NCBI RefSeq assembly: GCF_900039485.1
Contig: NZ_LN999833.1
Span: 744,001-808,000, forward strand
Origin: Candidatus Doolittlea endobia
GTDB taxonomy: Bacteria; Pseudomonadota; Gammaproteobacteria; Enterobacterales; Enterobacteriaceae
Reading direction: 5' to 3'
DNA length: 64,000 nt
Made by a program: the position numbers and the translations under genes. The notes under the pieces are model-generated. The model had not been told where the DNA came from and made no database searches. It saw only the letters and a list, made by a program, of their open reading frames with translations. Below, in pieces: positions 32,753 to 43,538 of this stretch; the stretch's first letter is position 1; each line of letters opens with the position of its first letter.

Positions 32753-33571
32753 ACATGACTTAAATTTATTGATTTACTTGTTATTGTTATGTTTAAAAGT
32801 ATGCATAGTAAAATTTCGTGATATTTCACTGATGGAGTGAAACATAATACTCATTTGGCATCTGGAGCTCAACGCTACATCTAGAAGATGTCTTGACGTT
32901 TCAATTCCATTACAGTGCTCAATCGATATACATTAGATAATCAACATAGGTTTCTGATAGCGACGCGTTTAAGGATTACCGTTACAAGAATAGAGCTAGA
33001 TCGCAATAATAATTTGGATTGTTGATATTGATATTATAAGCCGTACACCATCCGATGACCTTACTATGCCTAAATTATGTACGTTCAAGTGACTTTGCTC
33101 TATTCGTTAAGTGTATTTCGCTTACTTACATGACTGGTTGGATCTAACAATACCAGTTTCTATACCCTGCTGGAATACAATTTTGGACGGCGTTATTTGA
33201 ATGTATCTTTTGAATCTCAGAAACGCTTATTTAATTATTAATATAATTATTAACTAATAAGACATAAAATATATATTTTCTATTATATTTTTATAATATA
33301 TTACGCCTTTTTCTTATAGTCATATTTCAAATTTTTAAAAATTTCGATAAACTGCTCGTTAGTAAGCAATGAAGCACTTTGCTATTTTGTTAAATATAGA
33401 TTACCTGTCAGCGTAAGCTAAATTATTTGTTTGCAATATTTCACATAGTTATCGATTTTATGTAAATATAATGTTGACCTGATGCCATTAAAATCATCAG
33501 TAATACTAAATGAAAATCTAACGTGCTTTTGAAAAACTGATAGAATACAAATAACATACAGAGATTAAAAC
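32753..33571. other. AT-rich spacer with a repeat fragment
   Basis: About 820 bases without a recognised gene. A diverged copy of the dispersed repeat lies at 32855-32900. The stretch 33220-33350 is extremely AT-rich (long TATA and ATTATT runs). Sequences upstream of the regulator gene at 33572 may hold its promoter, but no clear pair was found. Confidence 0.45.
32855..32900 (+). repeat. Diverged copy of dispersed repeat unit
   Basis: TTGGCATCTGGAGCTCAACGC, then TACATCTAGAAGATGTCTTG. The first half is nearly the same as 58246-58265 (GGCATTAGGAGCTCAATGC), with the same downstream ACATCT/GCATTT element. Confidence 0.45.
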
Positions 33572-34000
33572 ATGGATAAATCGACCGATATTTCAGTTAT
33601 GGTAGAGTCTTTATCACGTATCTATCATCGTCTGCGAAAGGAAGTGAACAGCCAGTTAGTAAACGAAGGTCTCTCGATGTCGAAAATGAAAATTTTGCAT
33701 CTGATTACCACTGGTAAAACCAGCGCCACTGATATCAAAAATTATATGGGATTTTCATCCCGCACCGTGGTCACAGTGCTTGATGCGCTGGAAAAAGAGG
33801 AGATGCTGCAACGTCACCAAAGCCCTACGGACCGCCGGGTGAAGTATGTTTATATTACGGATAAAGGACGCGAGAAATTGCGCATCGCTGAAAAAATTCA
33901 CAAAGTTATTCTAGATCGCATGTTCTCTTCATTATCCAAGATACAGTTAGAAAAATTTAGTGACATCTGTAATGCACTTGAAGCTCAACAAAAAGAATAA
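33572..34000 (+). CDS. MarR-family transcriptional regulator
   Basis: Predicted winged-helix DNA-binding regulator of 142 residues, the usual MarR/SlyA size. The wing segment carries the family hallmark DRRVKYVYITDKGRE (about residues 87-101), preceded by a recognition helix region SATDIKNYMGFSSRTVVTVLDALEKE split as SATDIKNYMGF and SRTVVTVLDALEKE. N- and C-terminal helices would form the dimer interface. It is not close enough to E. coli SlyA, MarR or MprA to assign a name. Ligand and targets are unknown, and no operon partner is adjacent. The frame is intact and codon use appears ordinary, so it is probably expressed. The start ATG follows CAGAGATTAAAAC, a weak ribosome site. Confidence 0.88.
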   Translation: MDKSTDISVMVESLSRIYHRLRKEVNSQLVNEGLSMSKMKILHLITTGKTSATDIKNYMGFSSRTVVTVLDALEKEEMLQRHQSPTDRRVKYVYITDKGREKLRIAEKIHKVILDRMFSSLSKIQLEKFSDICNALEAQQKE

Positions 34001-35275
34001 GCTTATGGTGTTATACAAGCGTTACCGGATGGTTGTATTGTGATTCACATTTACTGATATGGTGTACGATAAGATCTATTCGATAATCTTGTCATATATC
34101 ATTGCTGATTTTGAAAATACTAATGTGTACTCGTACATACAGCTTGTTGAATTCAACACGATAGAAAAACAGAGTAGCCAAGCAAATGCTTGGCTACTCT
34201 GTTGCTTAATTGTCTTGTTAAATAAACTATATTGTTATAGGAACAAAGAACTTTCCAGTAAGCGTGACTCTTAAGTCTCTTTCCTAATATACATGTGTTA
34301 TAAAGCTTAATTCAAAAGAATACGCAAGAACATATGTTGTGAATCCGCATCCGGTACGATCAAAGCGTGAGGGTTGTCAGTGAACAAAAACCATAACACT
34401 GCAGTGCTGAGATCAGTATTATTACTTAATGAAGCTTATAAGTTTCGTTCGGCTCTGTTTCGCTTTACGGATTACTTACGTCCATACATGCTTAACCTAA
34501 ACTAACCAGGCGCGATGGGTAATAGCAAACCAGTGTTCCTGGCTTAGAAAGGGTGAGCACAGTCTACCGTGTCAGGCGTCTCTTCTCCTTTTAGATGAGG
34601 GCGAAAGAGTTTGTGTAAATACCGGCAGAGACACTAATTTGCCTTTGTAATTTAGCTTCCGCGATATCTTACCAGTTTGGCTATCCTTAATAGTGAAATT
34701 TTGAGTTGTAACTACGTTGTACTGTTACGTGCGTTACCAGCAACCGCAATAATACCAAGCTGCTGGTTTGATCGCCGACGACAAACCAATTGACAGTGAA
34801 TTGATTCGGTGTTCATAAGGGAAAGTCTCATTATAATGAGTATTAGTAATGTCTTCCGGATTGCATCATAAACTGACAAATCCCTACGCCAGAACCAAAA
34901 ATAAGAACATAGATTCTAGTGAAATAAAATTCCCATCATATAGCCTAGTCACCATAAGTTATCTTATAATTTTTATCCAAGTAAATTTAAATCCACTTTG
35001 CCAAAATAAATCTGCATAAGCGAATCACCAGTCCAGGCCACAATGATCTATGTCATGGATTAACTCGCGACTGGTGGTATTAGTAACGACGACGCCATCA
35101 GTCTTATGATGCACGACAAACTATCGGCGATCTGAATTAATTCCACTTCATTCATGTCGGGAGCTATTTTACCGCTACCTGTACATATTCTTATGGTAAC
35201 ACAGCTCTACAAATCTTCTACATTTGTCGGCGCTCATTAACCGGCTATACTTGTTGCAGTTTGACTAATGTTTCA
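34001..35275. other. Spacer with a perfect hairpin
   Basis: Nearly 1.3 kb without a recognised gene. It contains a perfect 17-base inverted repeat at 34168-34203. The short segment 34590-34640 reads DEGERVCVNTGRD in one frame, reminiscent of an elongation factor P C terminus but too short to call. The rest is unassigned. Confidence 0.45.
34168..34203. terminator. Perfect hairpin, possible bidirectional terminator
   Basis: Arms AACAGAGTAGCCAAGCA (34168-34184) and TGCTTGGCTACTCTGTT (34187-34203) are perfectly complementary with a 2-base spacer. An A run (34164-34167) gives a T tract on the minus strand. It lies 170 bases after the MarR-type gene; no minus-strand gene ends here, so it may be a terminator left over from a lost convergent gene. 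Confidence 0.55.
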
Positions 35276-36199
35276 TTATACAGTGATATTCTCCGGCATG
35301 CCGGAACGGCGCTGCATGGCTTGTTTGACGATATGTTGGTTTATATTAGGGTCCACTAGTATATGACTAATGTTAGGTGGAAGATTAATCGGTACCGGCT
35401 CGTTAGAATTGAACTGCTCTTTGGTGGAAGAGAGCGGGTTGTGTACTTCTAAATAACATGAGCCATCCAATTCGATCGTAGCTTTTACTGGTTCATTGAT
35501 GAATTGAACTCGGGTACCAACCGGTACGTGATTAAAGAGATATTCAATATCGTCGGCGCGCAAACGTACACAGCCGTGACTTACTCTCAGGCCTATACCG
35601 AAGTTGGCGTTAGTGCCATGCACTGCATACAGACGGCCTATATAGAGAGCATATAGCCCCATCGGGTTATTTGCGCCGGCTGGAAACACTTCTGGCAAAG
35701 TTTCACCACGCTCAGCATATTCTGTATGCATGGCTTTGGTCGGCGTCCAGGTAGGATAAGCTTTTTTACGTTGCACAGAAGTTACCCAATTGGTGGGTGT
35801 GTCTTTACCCAGCTCACCAATGCCAATAGGCAATACAATGACCGTTTTGGTGCCTTTTGGATAATAATATAACCGCATTTCGGCACTGTTAATTACAATA
35901 CCTTCATGCAGGGTGTCGGGTAAAATCAACTGTTGCGGAATGATTATCTGAGTACCGGCGGTCGGTAGATAAACATCGACTCCCGGATTGGCTTCGAGCA
36001 TATTGCTTAGTCCCATTTGGAACTGAGCGGCAAAATGTTCAAGGGGAAGCGTGTTCCCTTCAAGGACAGTGATTTGCAAATTTTCTCCTACCAGGCGGTT
36101 TTTCCCTTCTGGCAATGAATAAATAACGGCGAAGGCAGACTGACCATAAATAATTACAGCTATTGCCAATACCATACTATAGAACGCGTGGATTTTCAT
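35276..36199 (-). CDS. ldtB: L,D-transpeptidase of the LdtB (YbiS/ErfK) type
   Basis: Periplasmic enzyme that attaches Braun lipoprotein to peptidoglycan, inferred from close similarity to E. coli LdtB. The product has about 307 residues (E. coli 306). A signal peptide ends near ...SAFA, then a LysM-like segment ([19 protein letters not shown]) and the YkuD domain with the active-site motif [20 protein letters not shown], containing the catalytic His and Cys. The start MKIHAF at 36199 gives a normal signal peptide; an ATG four codons upstream (36211) is equally open. Whether its substrate Lpp is encoded cannot be seen here. Retention points to a real cell wall. Confidence 0.93.
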   Translation of the reverse strand: MKIHAFYSMVLAIAVIIYGQSAFAVIYSLPEGKNRLVGENLQITVLEGNTLPLEHFAAQFQMGLSNMLEANPGVDVYLPTAGTQIIIPQQLILPDTLHEGIVINSAEMRLYYYPKGTKTVIVLPIGIGELGKDTPTNWVTSVQRKKAYPTWTPTKAMHTEYAERGETLPEVFPAGANNPMGLYALYIGRLYAVHGTNANFGIGLRVSHGCVRLRADDIEYLFNHVPVGTRVQFINEPVKATIELDGSCYLEVHNPLSSTKEQFNSNEPVPINLPPNISHILVDPNINQHIVKQAMQRRSGMPENITV

Positions 36200-36476
36200 T
36201 TTATGAAGCACAAGATGTGATCATCTTACAAAATGTCAATGAATGTTGCCTCTGCATATAATAGTGCATTATAAGTGCTCAATTCTCGTCGTGAAAAACT
36301 AAACATCACTGGAATAGTGTAATGGTTTGTTCTGTGTAAACATCCTAATGTTATCCACATGTTGATGTAGCATAGAAAATTGATCGCTTGACCGTTGTTG
36401 TTTATCTTAGTATCAATTGTGTCTTAAATTTTTTATACCATAAAATGATTTCGTTGATAGAATGTTGTATATCAGT

Positions 36477-36650
36477 CTTAACAGCGAGAATAAAGCTGGA
36501 GCGTTTTCAAACACGGCTTAAAGATATAGCATTCCTGATGCCGAATGACCATTCAATTAAATTCCATCGGCTGCTTACAGTGAGTTCGAACACAATACTA
36601 CATCTGCAGGCTATATTTGAAAACGCTCCAGCTTTATTCTCGCTGTTAAG
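36477..36650. repeat. 174-bp inverted-repeat element (two head-to-head repeat units)
   Basis: Perfect 35-base arms at 36477-36511 and 36616-36650 (outer ends CTTAACAGCGAGAATAAAGC and its complement) flank 104 bases. The inner part of each half also resembles the same unit: the reverse complement of the left half has TCATTCGGCATCAGG, found again at 58238-58253. So the element looks like two inverted copies of one short unit. No target duplication was evident. It encodes no convincing protein, although one frame is open through it. Confidence 0.85.
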
Positions 36651-36854
36651 CTTCTAAAGTAGAAGTACACCAAACTACCGTTGATAAGGAATATCAAGAA
36701 TCACCTGTAATACTGTTCTACATATCCACAATAATGTAGCTACGTCACTAGCTATCCGCTGAGAATATTTTGCTTACTAGATATCAACTTTGCTACAAAA
36801 GGGATATATCACATTAATTTTTTAAATGCATATTGATGTGATCCGCTCACACTG
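36651..36854. other. Short spacer between repeat element and ligA
   Basis: About 200 AT-rich bases downstream of ligA. No hairpin with a U tract was found for ligA termination. Together with 36200-36476 and the element it forms a 655-base gene-free stretch. Confidence 0.4.
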
Positions 36855-38915
<2,061 letters not shown>

Positions 38916-39104
38916 TCAGCAGCAAAAATCTTTACAAGCGCGGAATAGTATTTAGCGACAAAATTCCGGTAAGTGATAACAGATAAGAGACTAGCTCCAG
39001 CTAGATGGAAAAGTTACAACTGCAAGAGTTCGGGCGAACAGTAACCAATACATCTTATAGATACAGGCATATATCAAATCCCGGCGTCTCTAGTACCTAA
39101 TGAA

Positions 39105-39440
39105 TGCGCATTTTATAGCTGTTCAGTGGCTACGTAATCATCTGGAGTTCATCGTTAAGCACCACACTTCAGAAATCATCGGCGATTCGCCGAGCGAATA
39201 GCAGCAAGTCCTGATAGGTCCACCATAGGAGGGAAATAGAGTTACTTAGCGTGGTGAAAGTAACCAACCATATTATCCGGATTGAACAAATCCGGCTTGA
39301 TCATTTTAGTTAGTAAATAGCACTGGCCAGCTAGGTAAGATTAAGATGATGATGAAATACATCTATGTTTCAAAATTGAAAAACCGCCTGTAGCATACAG
39401 TTATCCTTCTCTTCCTAACGTTGTACCGTTATAGTTGGGG
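39105..39440 (-). pseudogene. zipA: Cell division protein ZipA remnant
   Basis: On the minus strand upstream of ligA, as in enterics. Blocks from the C-terminal FtsZ-binding domain: LQAVFQF then NIDVFHHHLNLT (E. coli IQQAGFIF, NIYHRHLSPDG), TKMIKPDLFNPD (ANMVKPGTFDPE), and QDLLLFARRIADDF followed by SVVLNDELQMIT (NFKLMLQSAQHIADEV, GVVLDDQRRMMT). Several stops and shifts are present, and the N-terminal membrane anchor and linker were not found upstream. ZipA tethers FtsZ to the membrane, so FtsA or another anchor must suffice. Confidence 0.85.
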
Positions 39441-40082
39441 ATAATACAGTGCCAGCATTACTTATTTCGGTATTTAAGCTGACCTTACCTTAACCGAATG
39501 CACTTCATCCGGCAGATACATGGGCTGCCTTTATCTGCTAGAAAAGGAGCAATAGTGTCATCTTGTTTCTTCCAGATGGCCGGATGGTCTGGTGAGAAAT
39601 ACGTCCAACGTCATGGTGGCGTCTCTGTAACAAGACGATCGAGAAAACTGCCGAGCACTTTTGCGAATGGTCAAAAACCATGCAAAATAACGCTACAATC
39701 ACGTTTGTGACCGTAAGAATATCGGACGCAAATTCTATATTATAGCCATCTTAGCTGCTCTAGTGCTACATTTACCATATTGGACTGCCTCAGTTGACAG
39801 GATACTTTTAAATACAAGAGTTCATCAAGTTTTTTTTAAATCTCATGAATCCAATGTCCGTTATTTCCAGCGAACGTTACTTTCACACTACCTTGTTTTA
39901 CCGAATTGTCAATTTTGTCTTAATCACAATAATGCTATAGCACACAGGTACTGTTTACGGGATGAATTATACGTTTAACCTACTTATTTACGTGTCGCAG
40001 TACTTATTACAGGTGCTGTCGTTACAAGATTTCAACCAGATCCCAATAAATTGAATTTGAATTCTTACCAAGATGGCAGAGA
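39441..40082. other. Spacer, probably eroded zipA 5' region
   Basis: About 640 bases downstream of bamE with nothing recognisable. The first part should correspond to the lost ZipA linker and membrane anchor. AT-rich, no RNA gene seen. Confidence 0.4.
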
Positions 40083-40436
40083 TTAACTAATAAAAGGACC
40101 CTCTATCGTCGATTTGTAGTCAATGTGCGTCAGAATGTCGCTACTGTCAAAAGTCAGCGTCAGCGTTTTCTGCGAAACTGTTTTATCGCCTAGCTCACGG
40201 CGGAAAATATAATACCAAGTATTTGATCCGAACGGATCCTTCATCATTGGTGTACCAAGGATATAGATTGCTTGCTGTTTCGTCATATCAATATGAATCC
40301 TGGCGATGTCATCTGTAGTCAGATAATTGCCCTGATTGATATCGGGATGATAAACTACTCTCTCGAACACGGAACAACCTACGGTCAACATCATCACAAT
40401 AACAGTAGTAATCAACGCCTTATAACTCATAATCAT
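40083..40436 (-). CDS. bamE: Outer membrane protein assembly factor BamE
   Basis: Lipoprotein subunit of the BAM complex that inserts beta-barrel proteins into the outer membrane. The 117 residues match E. coli BamE (113). A signal peptide ends at the lipobox LTVGC with the lipidated Cys near 21. The core has FERVVYHPDINQGNYLT, MTKQQ and LGTPMMKDPFGSNTWYYIF. ATG 40436 follows AAAGGA at good spacing. Longer in-frame starts upstream would bury the signal peptide. It is next to the recN and nadK remnants, the enteric nadK-recN-bamE order. Confidence 0.95.
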   Translation of the reverse strand: MIMSYKALITTVIVMMLTVGCSVFERVVYHPDINQGNYLTTDDIARIHIDMTKQQAIYILGTPMMKDPFGSNTWYYIFRRELGDKTVSQKTLTLTFDSSDILTHIDYKSTIEGPFIS

Positions 40437-40599
40437 GATATTCCTTTTGAGAACAGGACGCTGATGAATAATAGACTCTGCCGGCGCTAGAACCTCTGCA
40501 AGGCCACCCATGTAACCTATGGTGAGAAAAATTATGCTTTTCTAAACGCAAAACAACGTTGTTGTGATGTCGTTTCCGATCAATAGGTGAATGTCGGCT

Positions 40600-40935
40600 C
40601 CTGAAAACAATCTTTTTATTTAATTTTGTCTAGTGCTAGCATTGCGTTTCGGTGGCATTACTGTTTTCGTTAGCATTTTCACTAATCAAAATAATGCTGC
40701 CTAACAGTATCTTGTATAAGATGAGCTTAGATACTAATAGACATGTTTCCACAAGATAGCTGCCATCAGCTCGCTGATATCTACGTCTAACCAAGGCTAA
40801 TAGCCACCATGAGCTCTATGTGATCAGCATTTTCGATGTTAAGTTTCTCAGGCTGGAGATGCGGGAACTTTAAGCGTGATTGAGACAACTTCATTACTAG
40901 AATAGACGCTTACCGTTCACTTACTCAACGTCATT
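40600..40935 (-). pseudogene. recN: DNA repair protein RecN remnant (C-terminal part)
   Basis: On the minus strand upstream of bamE. Readable pieces are a segment with LKFPHLQPEKLNIENADHIE (E. coli [22 protein letters not shown]) followed by LMVAISLG (FRVTTNPG), and near 40690 HLIQDTVRQHYFD (HLPQVAGCGHQHYFV). The large N-terminal ATPase and coiled-coil region is absent or unreadable, and the Walker motifs are gone. The call rests on these two blocks plus synteny. RecN is an SMC-like double-strand-break repair protein. Confidence 0.65.
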
Positions 40936-41327
40936 CTCACAAATATTTTGTCAAGAAGACGTTTTTGATAACCGGGATCAGCATAATCATGGCAGATATG
41001 TTAACTGTTATGAAGCTGTATTAGAAATTGGCTAATGCTCACGTAATTATGACAGCGAAATTAGGCGTTGTAGCCCTGCCTGGCTTATTACTCGGCGCGT
41101 CATGTATGCACCACGCTATATTCAAACATCTGGGCGACCTTTGTCGTACTATTACTAGTCTGGCAATAGCTGTCGAGTGCAGTCTGATCGCAATAAATTA
41201 CTCTCTAATTATTAATGTGCACACAATTACGAAATTAGCCTAGTCAATTGAGCTAGCACAGTTGACTTCCTGCAATAAAGATACTGCTAAGATAGCAGTA
41301 TCAGCTAAATTTAGAATAATTTTTCGA
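40936..41327. other. Spacer with hairpin, likely eroded recN
   Basis: About 390 bases between recN and nadK remnants. A perfect 10-base stem GATACTGCTA/TAGCAGTATC with a 3-base loop lies at 41280-41302, just past the ancestral nadK end, and could terminate nadK. The rest is unassigned. Confidence 0.45.
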
Positions 41328-42187
41328 CTAGCCTAATTTAATACTTAATGTATTAAAATAATTGTAATCATTTGGATGAATTAAATCGAGAGAATAATTG
41401 CTTCGACGAATAAAAATCTTCCACCATTTTGGATTGGCAGCGCTATCTGGCTATCACAACTGATTTCTAAGCCCGGCATCAATTTGGAAAATTTTAATCG
41501 AATTGTGCTGCTACCATGAATTACTAGCGGACGCGAAGACAGGATATGTGGAAACATCGGCACTAATGTAATTGCGTCCACCAACGGAGTTAATATTGGA
41601 CCGCCAGCGGAAAGAGCATATGCTGTAGAGCCGGTTGGTGTAGCAATAATTAGGCCATCAGAACGTTGAGAAAAAGCAAAAGTATCATCAATATATACCT
41701 CGAACTCAATCATGCGCGCCATCTTGCCGGGATGTGCTACTACCTCGTTAATAGCGCTGCTTAAGCAGCTACAAGCATCGCCAAAGCAAACCTGGACTTC
41801 CAGCAAATGCGTTTTTCACTACGAAAGTGACCTAGCAGTACGTTTGATAATTGCACTAGCGCTGAATCTGGATCGAGGTCGGTCAAAAAGCCGAGATTAC
41901 CGTGATTAATGCCAATAACTTTAATGTCGTAGCGTGCTAAAATTCTCGCCGCGCTTAGCATATTGCCATCACCGCCGACCACAATCGCCAGATCGGCCTG
42001 TTGACCGATATCAGCTAAATTACCAGTAATAGCTTCGCACAATTCTAAATCGCTGGCGATCTGATATTCAATGATAACGTAATATCCTTTTTTCTTTTAA
42101 CCAATAGTACAGGGTCTCATGCGTAGACAACGCATTAGAGTGACGCGGATGGCCGACGATGCCGATTGTTTGAAAAGTGCTAGTCAT
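41328..42187 (-). pseudogene. nadK: NAD kinase, multiply frameshifted
   Basis: NadK phosphorylates NAD to NADP and is essential in most bacteria. The whole gene is recognisable, but in four frames. MTSTFQTIGIVGHPRH to YYWLKEK stops after an extra A in a GAAAAAAGG run near 42087. The next frame carries [35 protein letters not shown] and ends near 41810 where one T is missing before LEVQVC. The third frame has [33 protein letters not shown] and [14 protein letters not shown] one-base loss near 41422 precedes [20 protein letters not shown] conserved Trp codon (KLGW) is TAG at 41330. The catalytic GGDGN and TPTGSTAY motifs survive. Inactivation is recent. Confidence 0.9.
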
Positions 42188-42237
42188 TTGATTACTGATC
42201 CACTGCGTGTTTTTACAAGCTTCATTATGCGCTATCC

Positions 42238-42265
42238 CTTGAATCCTCGCTATTTGTCCCCATAA
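42238..42265 (+). promoter_or_regulatory. Sigma-32 heat-shock promoter of grpE
   Basis: CTTGAAT (42238-42244), 13 bases, then CCCCATAA (42258-42265), matching the sigma-32 consensus (CTTGAAA, 13-17, CCCCATnT) and lying 44 bases before the grpE start. It closely resembles the E. coli grpE promoter as I recall it. It implies that RpoH regulation is still used, or that the site has not yet decayed. Confidence 0.8.
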
Positions 42266-42308
42266 TGACCTGACGAGCGAGAATAATGCTGAACCGCGGA
42301 GAAAATTC

Positions 42309-42914
42309 ATGATGACTAATAAAGAACAGAACACCCCTGATCGGCCAGTCTTACAAGAGGGTGAAATAGAGAAAGTGCAGAAAGCCGAAACTTCTCCTGA
42401 GACGGTTGTCGTTGTGGATCCGCGCGATATGAATCTGCGCGATGAGCGTATTGCTGAATTGGAAGTAGCATTGAGCCAAGCACAACAACGTGAGCGCGAT
42501 AGTGTGCTGCGCGCCAAAGCAGAAATAGAAAATGTACGGCGCCGCAGTAAACAGGATATTGAAAAGGCACATAAATTTGCGTTGGAACGTTTCGTCGGTG
42601 AATTGTTACCGGTTATCGATAATTTAGAGCGCACGTTAGATATGTCGGATAAAGCTAAGGCAGAGCTGGCCTCCATGCTCGAGGGGATTGAGCTAACGCT
42701 TAAAGCGTTGCTGGATGCTGTGCGCAAATTTGGCCTAGATGTGGTAGGAGACGTGCACGTGCCATTTAATCCTGAAGTGCATCAGGCGATGACTATGCTG
42801 GAGTCCGACGAGCATAAACCTAACCAGGTGATAATGGTGATGCAAAAAGGCTATACCCTTAATGGACGCCTTATCCGCCCGGCTATGGTTGCAGTATCGA
42901 AAGCTAAAAACTAA
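42309..42914 (+). CDS. grpE: Nucleotide exchange factor GrpE
   Basis: Releases ADP from DnaK in the Hsp70 cycle. The 201 residues match E. coli GrpE (197). There is an acidic, disordered N terminus, a long dimerising helix ([22 protein letters not shown]), the helix block [17 protein letters not shown], then [15 protein letters not shown] and the C-terminal beta domain ([26 protein letters not shown]). Two adjacent ATGs (42309, 42312) are possible; the first is 7 bases from GGAG. It is divergent from the nadK remnant as in enterics, with a conserved heat-shock promoter and a hairpin terminator just after the stop. Confidence 0.97.
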   Translation: MMTNKEQNTPDRPVLQEGEIEKVQKAETSPETVVVVDPRDMNLRDERIAELEVALSQAQQRERDSVLRAKAEIENVRRRSKQDIEKAHKFALERFVGELLPVIDNLERTLDMSDKAKAELASMLEGIELTLKALLDAVRKFGLDVVGDVHVPFNPEVHQAMTMLESDEHKPNQVIMVMQKGYTLNGRLIRPAMVAVSKAKN

Positions 42915-42920
42915 TATGTT

Positions 42921-42937
42921 CCCCGCTTTCCGCGGGG
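42921..42937 (+). terminator. Hairpin after grpE
   Basis: CCCCGC (42921-42926), loop TTTCC, GCGGGG (42932-42937), seven bases after the grpE stop. It is a strong GC stem in an AT-rich context. The following bases (CAATTCTG) lack a good T run, so termination may be weakened. Confidence 0.6.
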
Positions 42938-43538
42938 CAATTCTGATCGTTGTCATTGATGGAAGCGTAGACCAGAAGCTGGAGGTCAGCGTTAAAGCTT
43001 GTCATCAAAAAACACAACATCGCAAGCAATATCTTTAAAACTTAAATTTAAGATGCGCCTAGAACCATACCATCTTACGTAAGTGTAGTACATAGCCTTT
43101 TTATAAGATCTTGTTTGAATCTACAAGTAATGTAATATGTTTAGCACCATCGATGTATGGTGGGATTTTATCGTATTCGCTATAGTCACCAAAAGTGCTT
43201 AGTGCAATTGTCTCACAACCTTGAGACCTGCTAGGATATTCTCCATCAAAAGTCAGCAAAACGTCTCCTGACAGCACAAAATAATCTGACAAGGGAGTAT
43301 CGATATATATTGTAGCGATAAAGTTACTACAGATAGGGCTGAATAGTAGAACCGATACGGTTCGTGCTAGTGATCGCTGTAGGTATCATTATGGCGCTAT
43401 CCTAGCGTGAGAACATCTGGGCTAATCGAAAAAAGAGTCTCGTCTGCCGGTTAGCGCTTTAGAACTAATACGGTAAAATGCAACCCGATAGCCTTAGATA
43501 GTCGCCGTCGATAATTTGACTACCGGATGGAACGTACA
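42938..43538. other. Spacer, nothing recognised
   Basis: About 600 bases between grpE and the trhO remnant. The minus-strand open frame at 43101-43292 (MSDYFVLSGDVLLTFDGEY) is short and unidentified. No RNA gene seen. Confidence 0.45.

Noticed and set aside
34560-34640. Possible elongation factor P fragment (DEGERVCVNTGRD)
   Set aside because: Only about 13 residues resemble the EF-P C terminus and the flanking sequence does not fit.
36388-36657. 89-codon open frame spanning the inverted-repeat element
   Set aside because: Its two ends come from complementary arms of the same repeat, so the protein has no independent support.
39130-39165. Apparent extra copy of the dispersed repeat (CATCTGGAGTTCATCG)
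   Set aside because: On the minus strand this is part of the zipA remnant (LNDELQMIT), so the resemblance to the repeat is accidental.
42068-42727. 219-codon minus-strand open frame opposite grpE
   Set aside because: Its end is the genuine nadK N terminus; the long upstream part is antisense to grpE and is not a separate gene.
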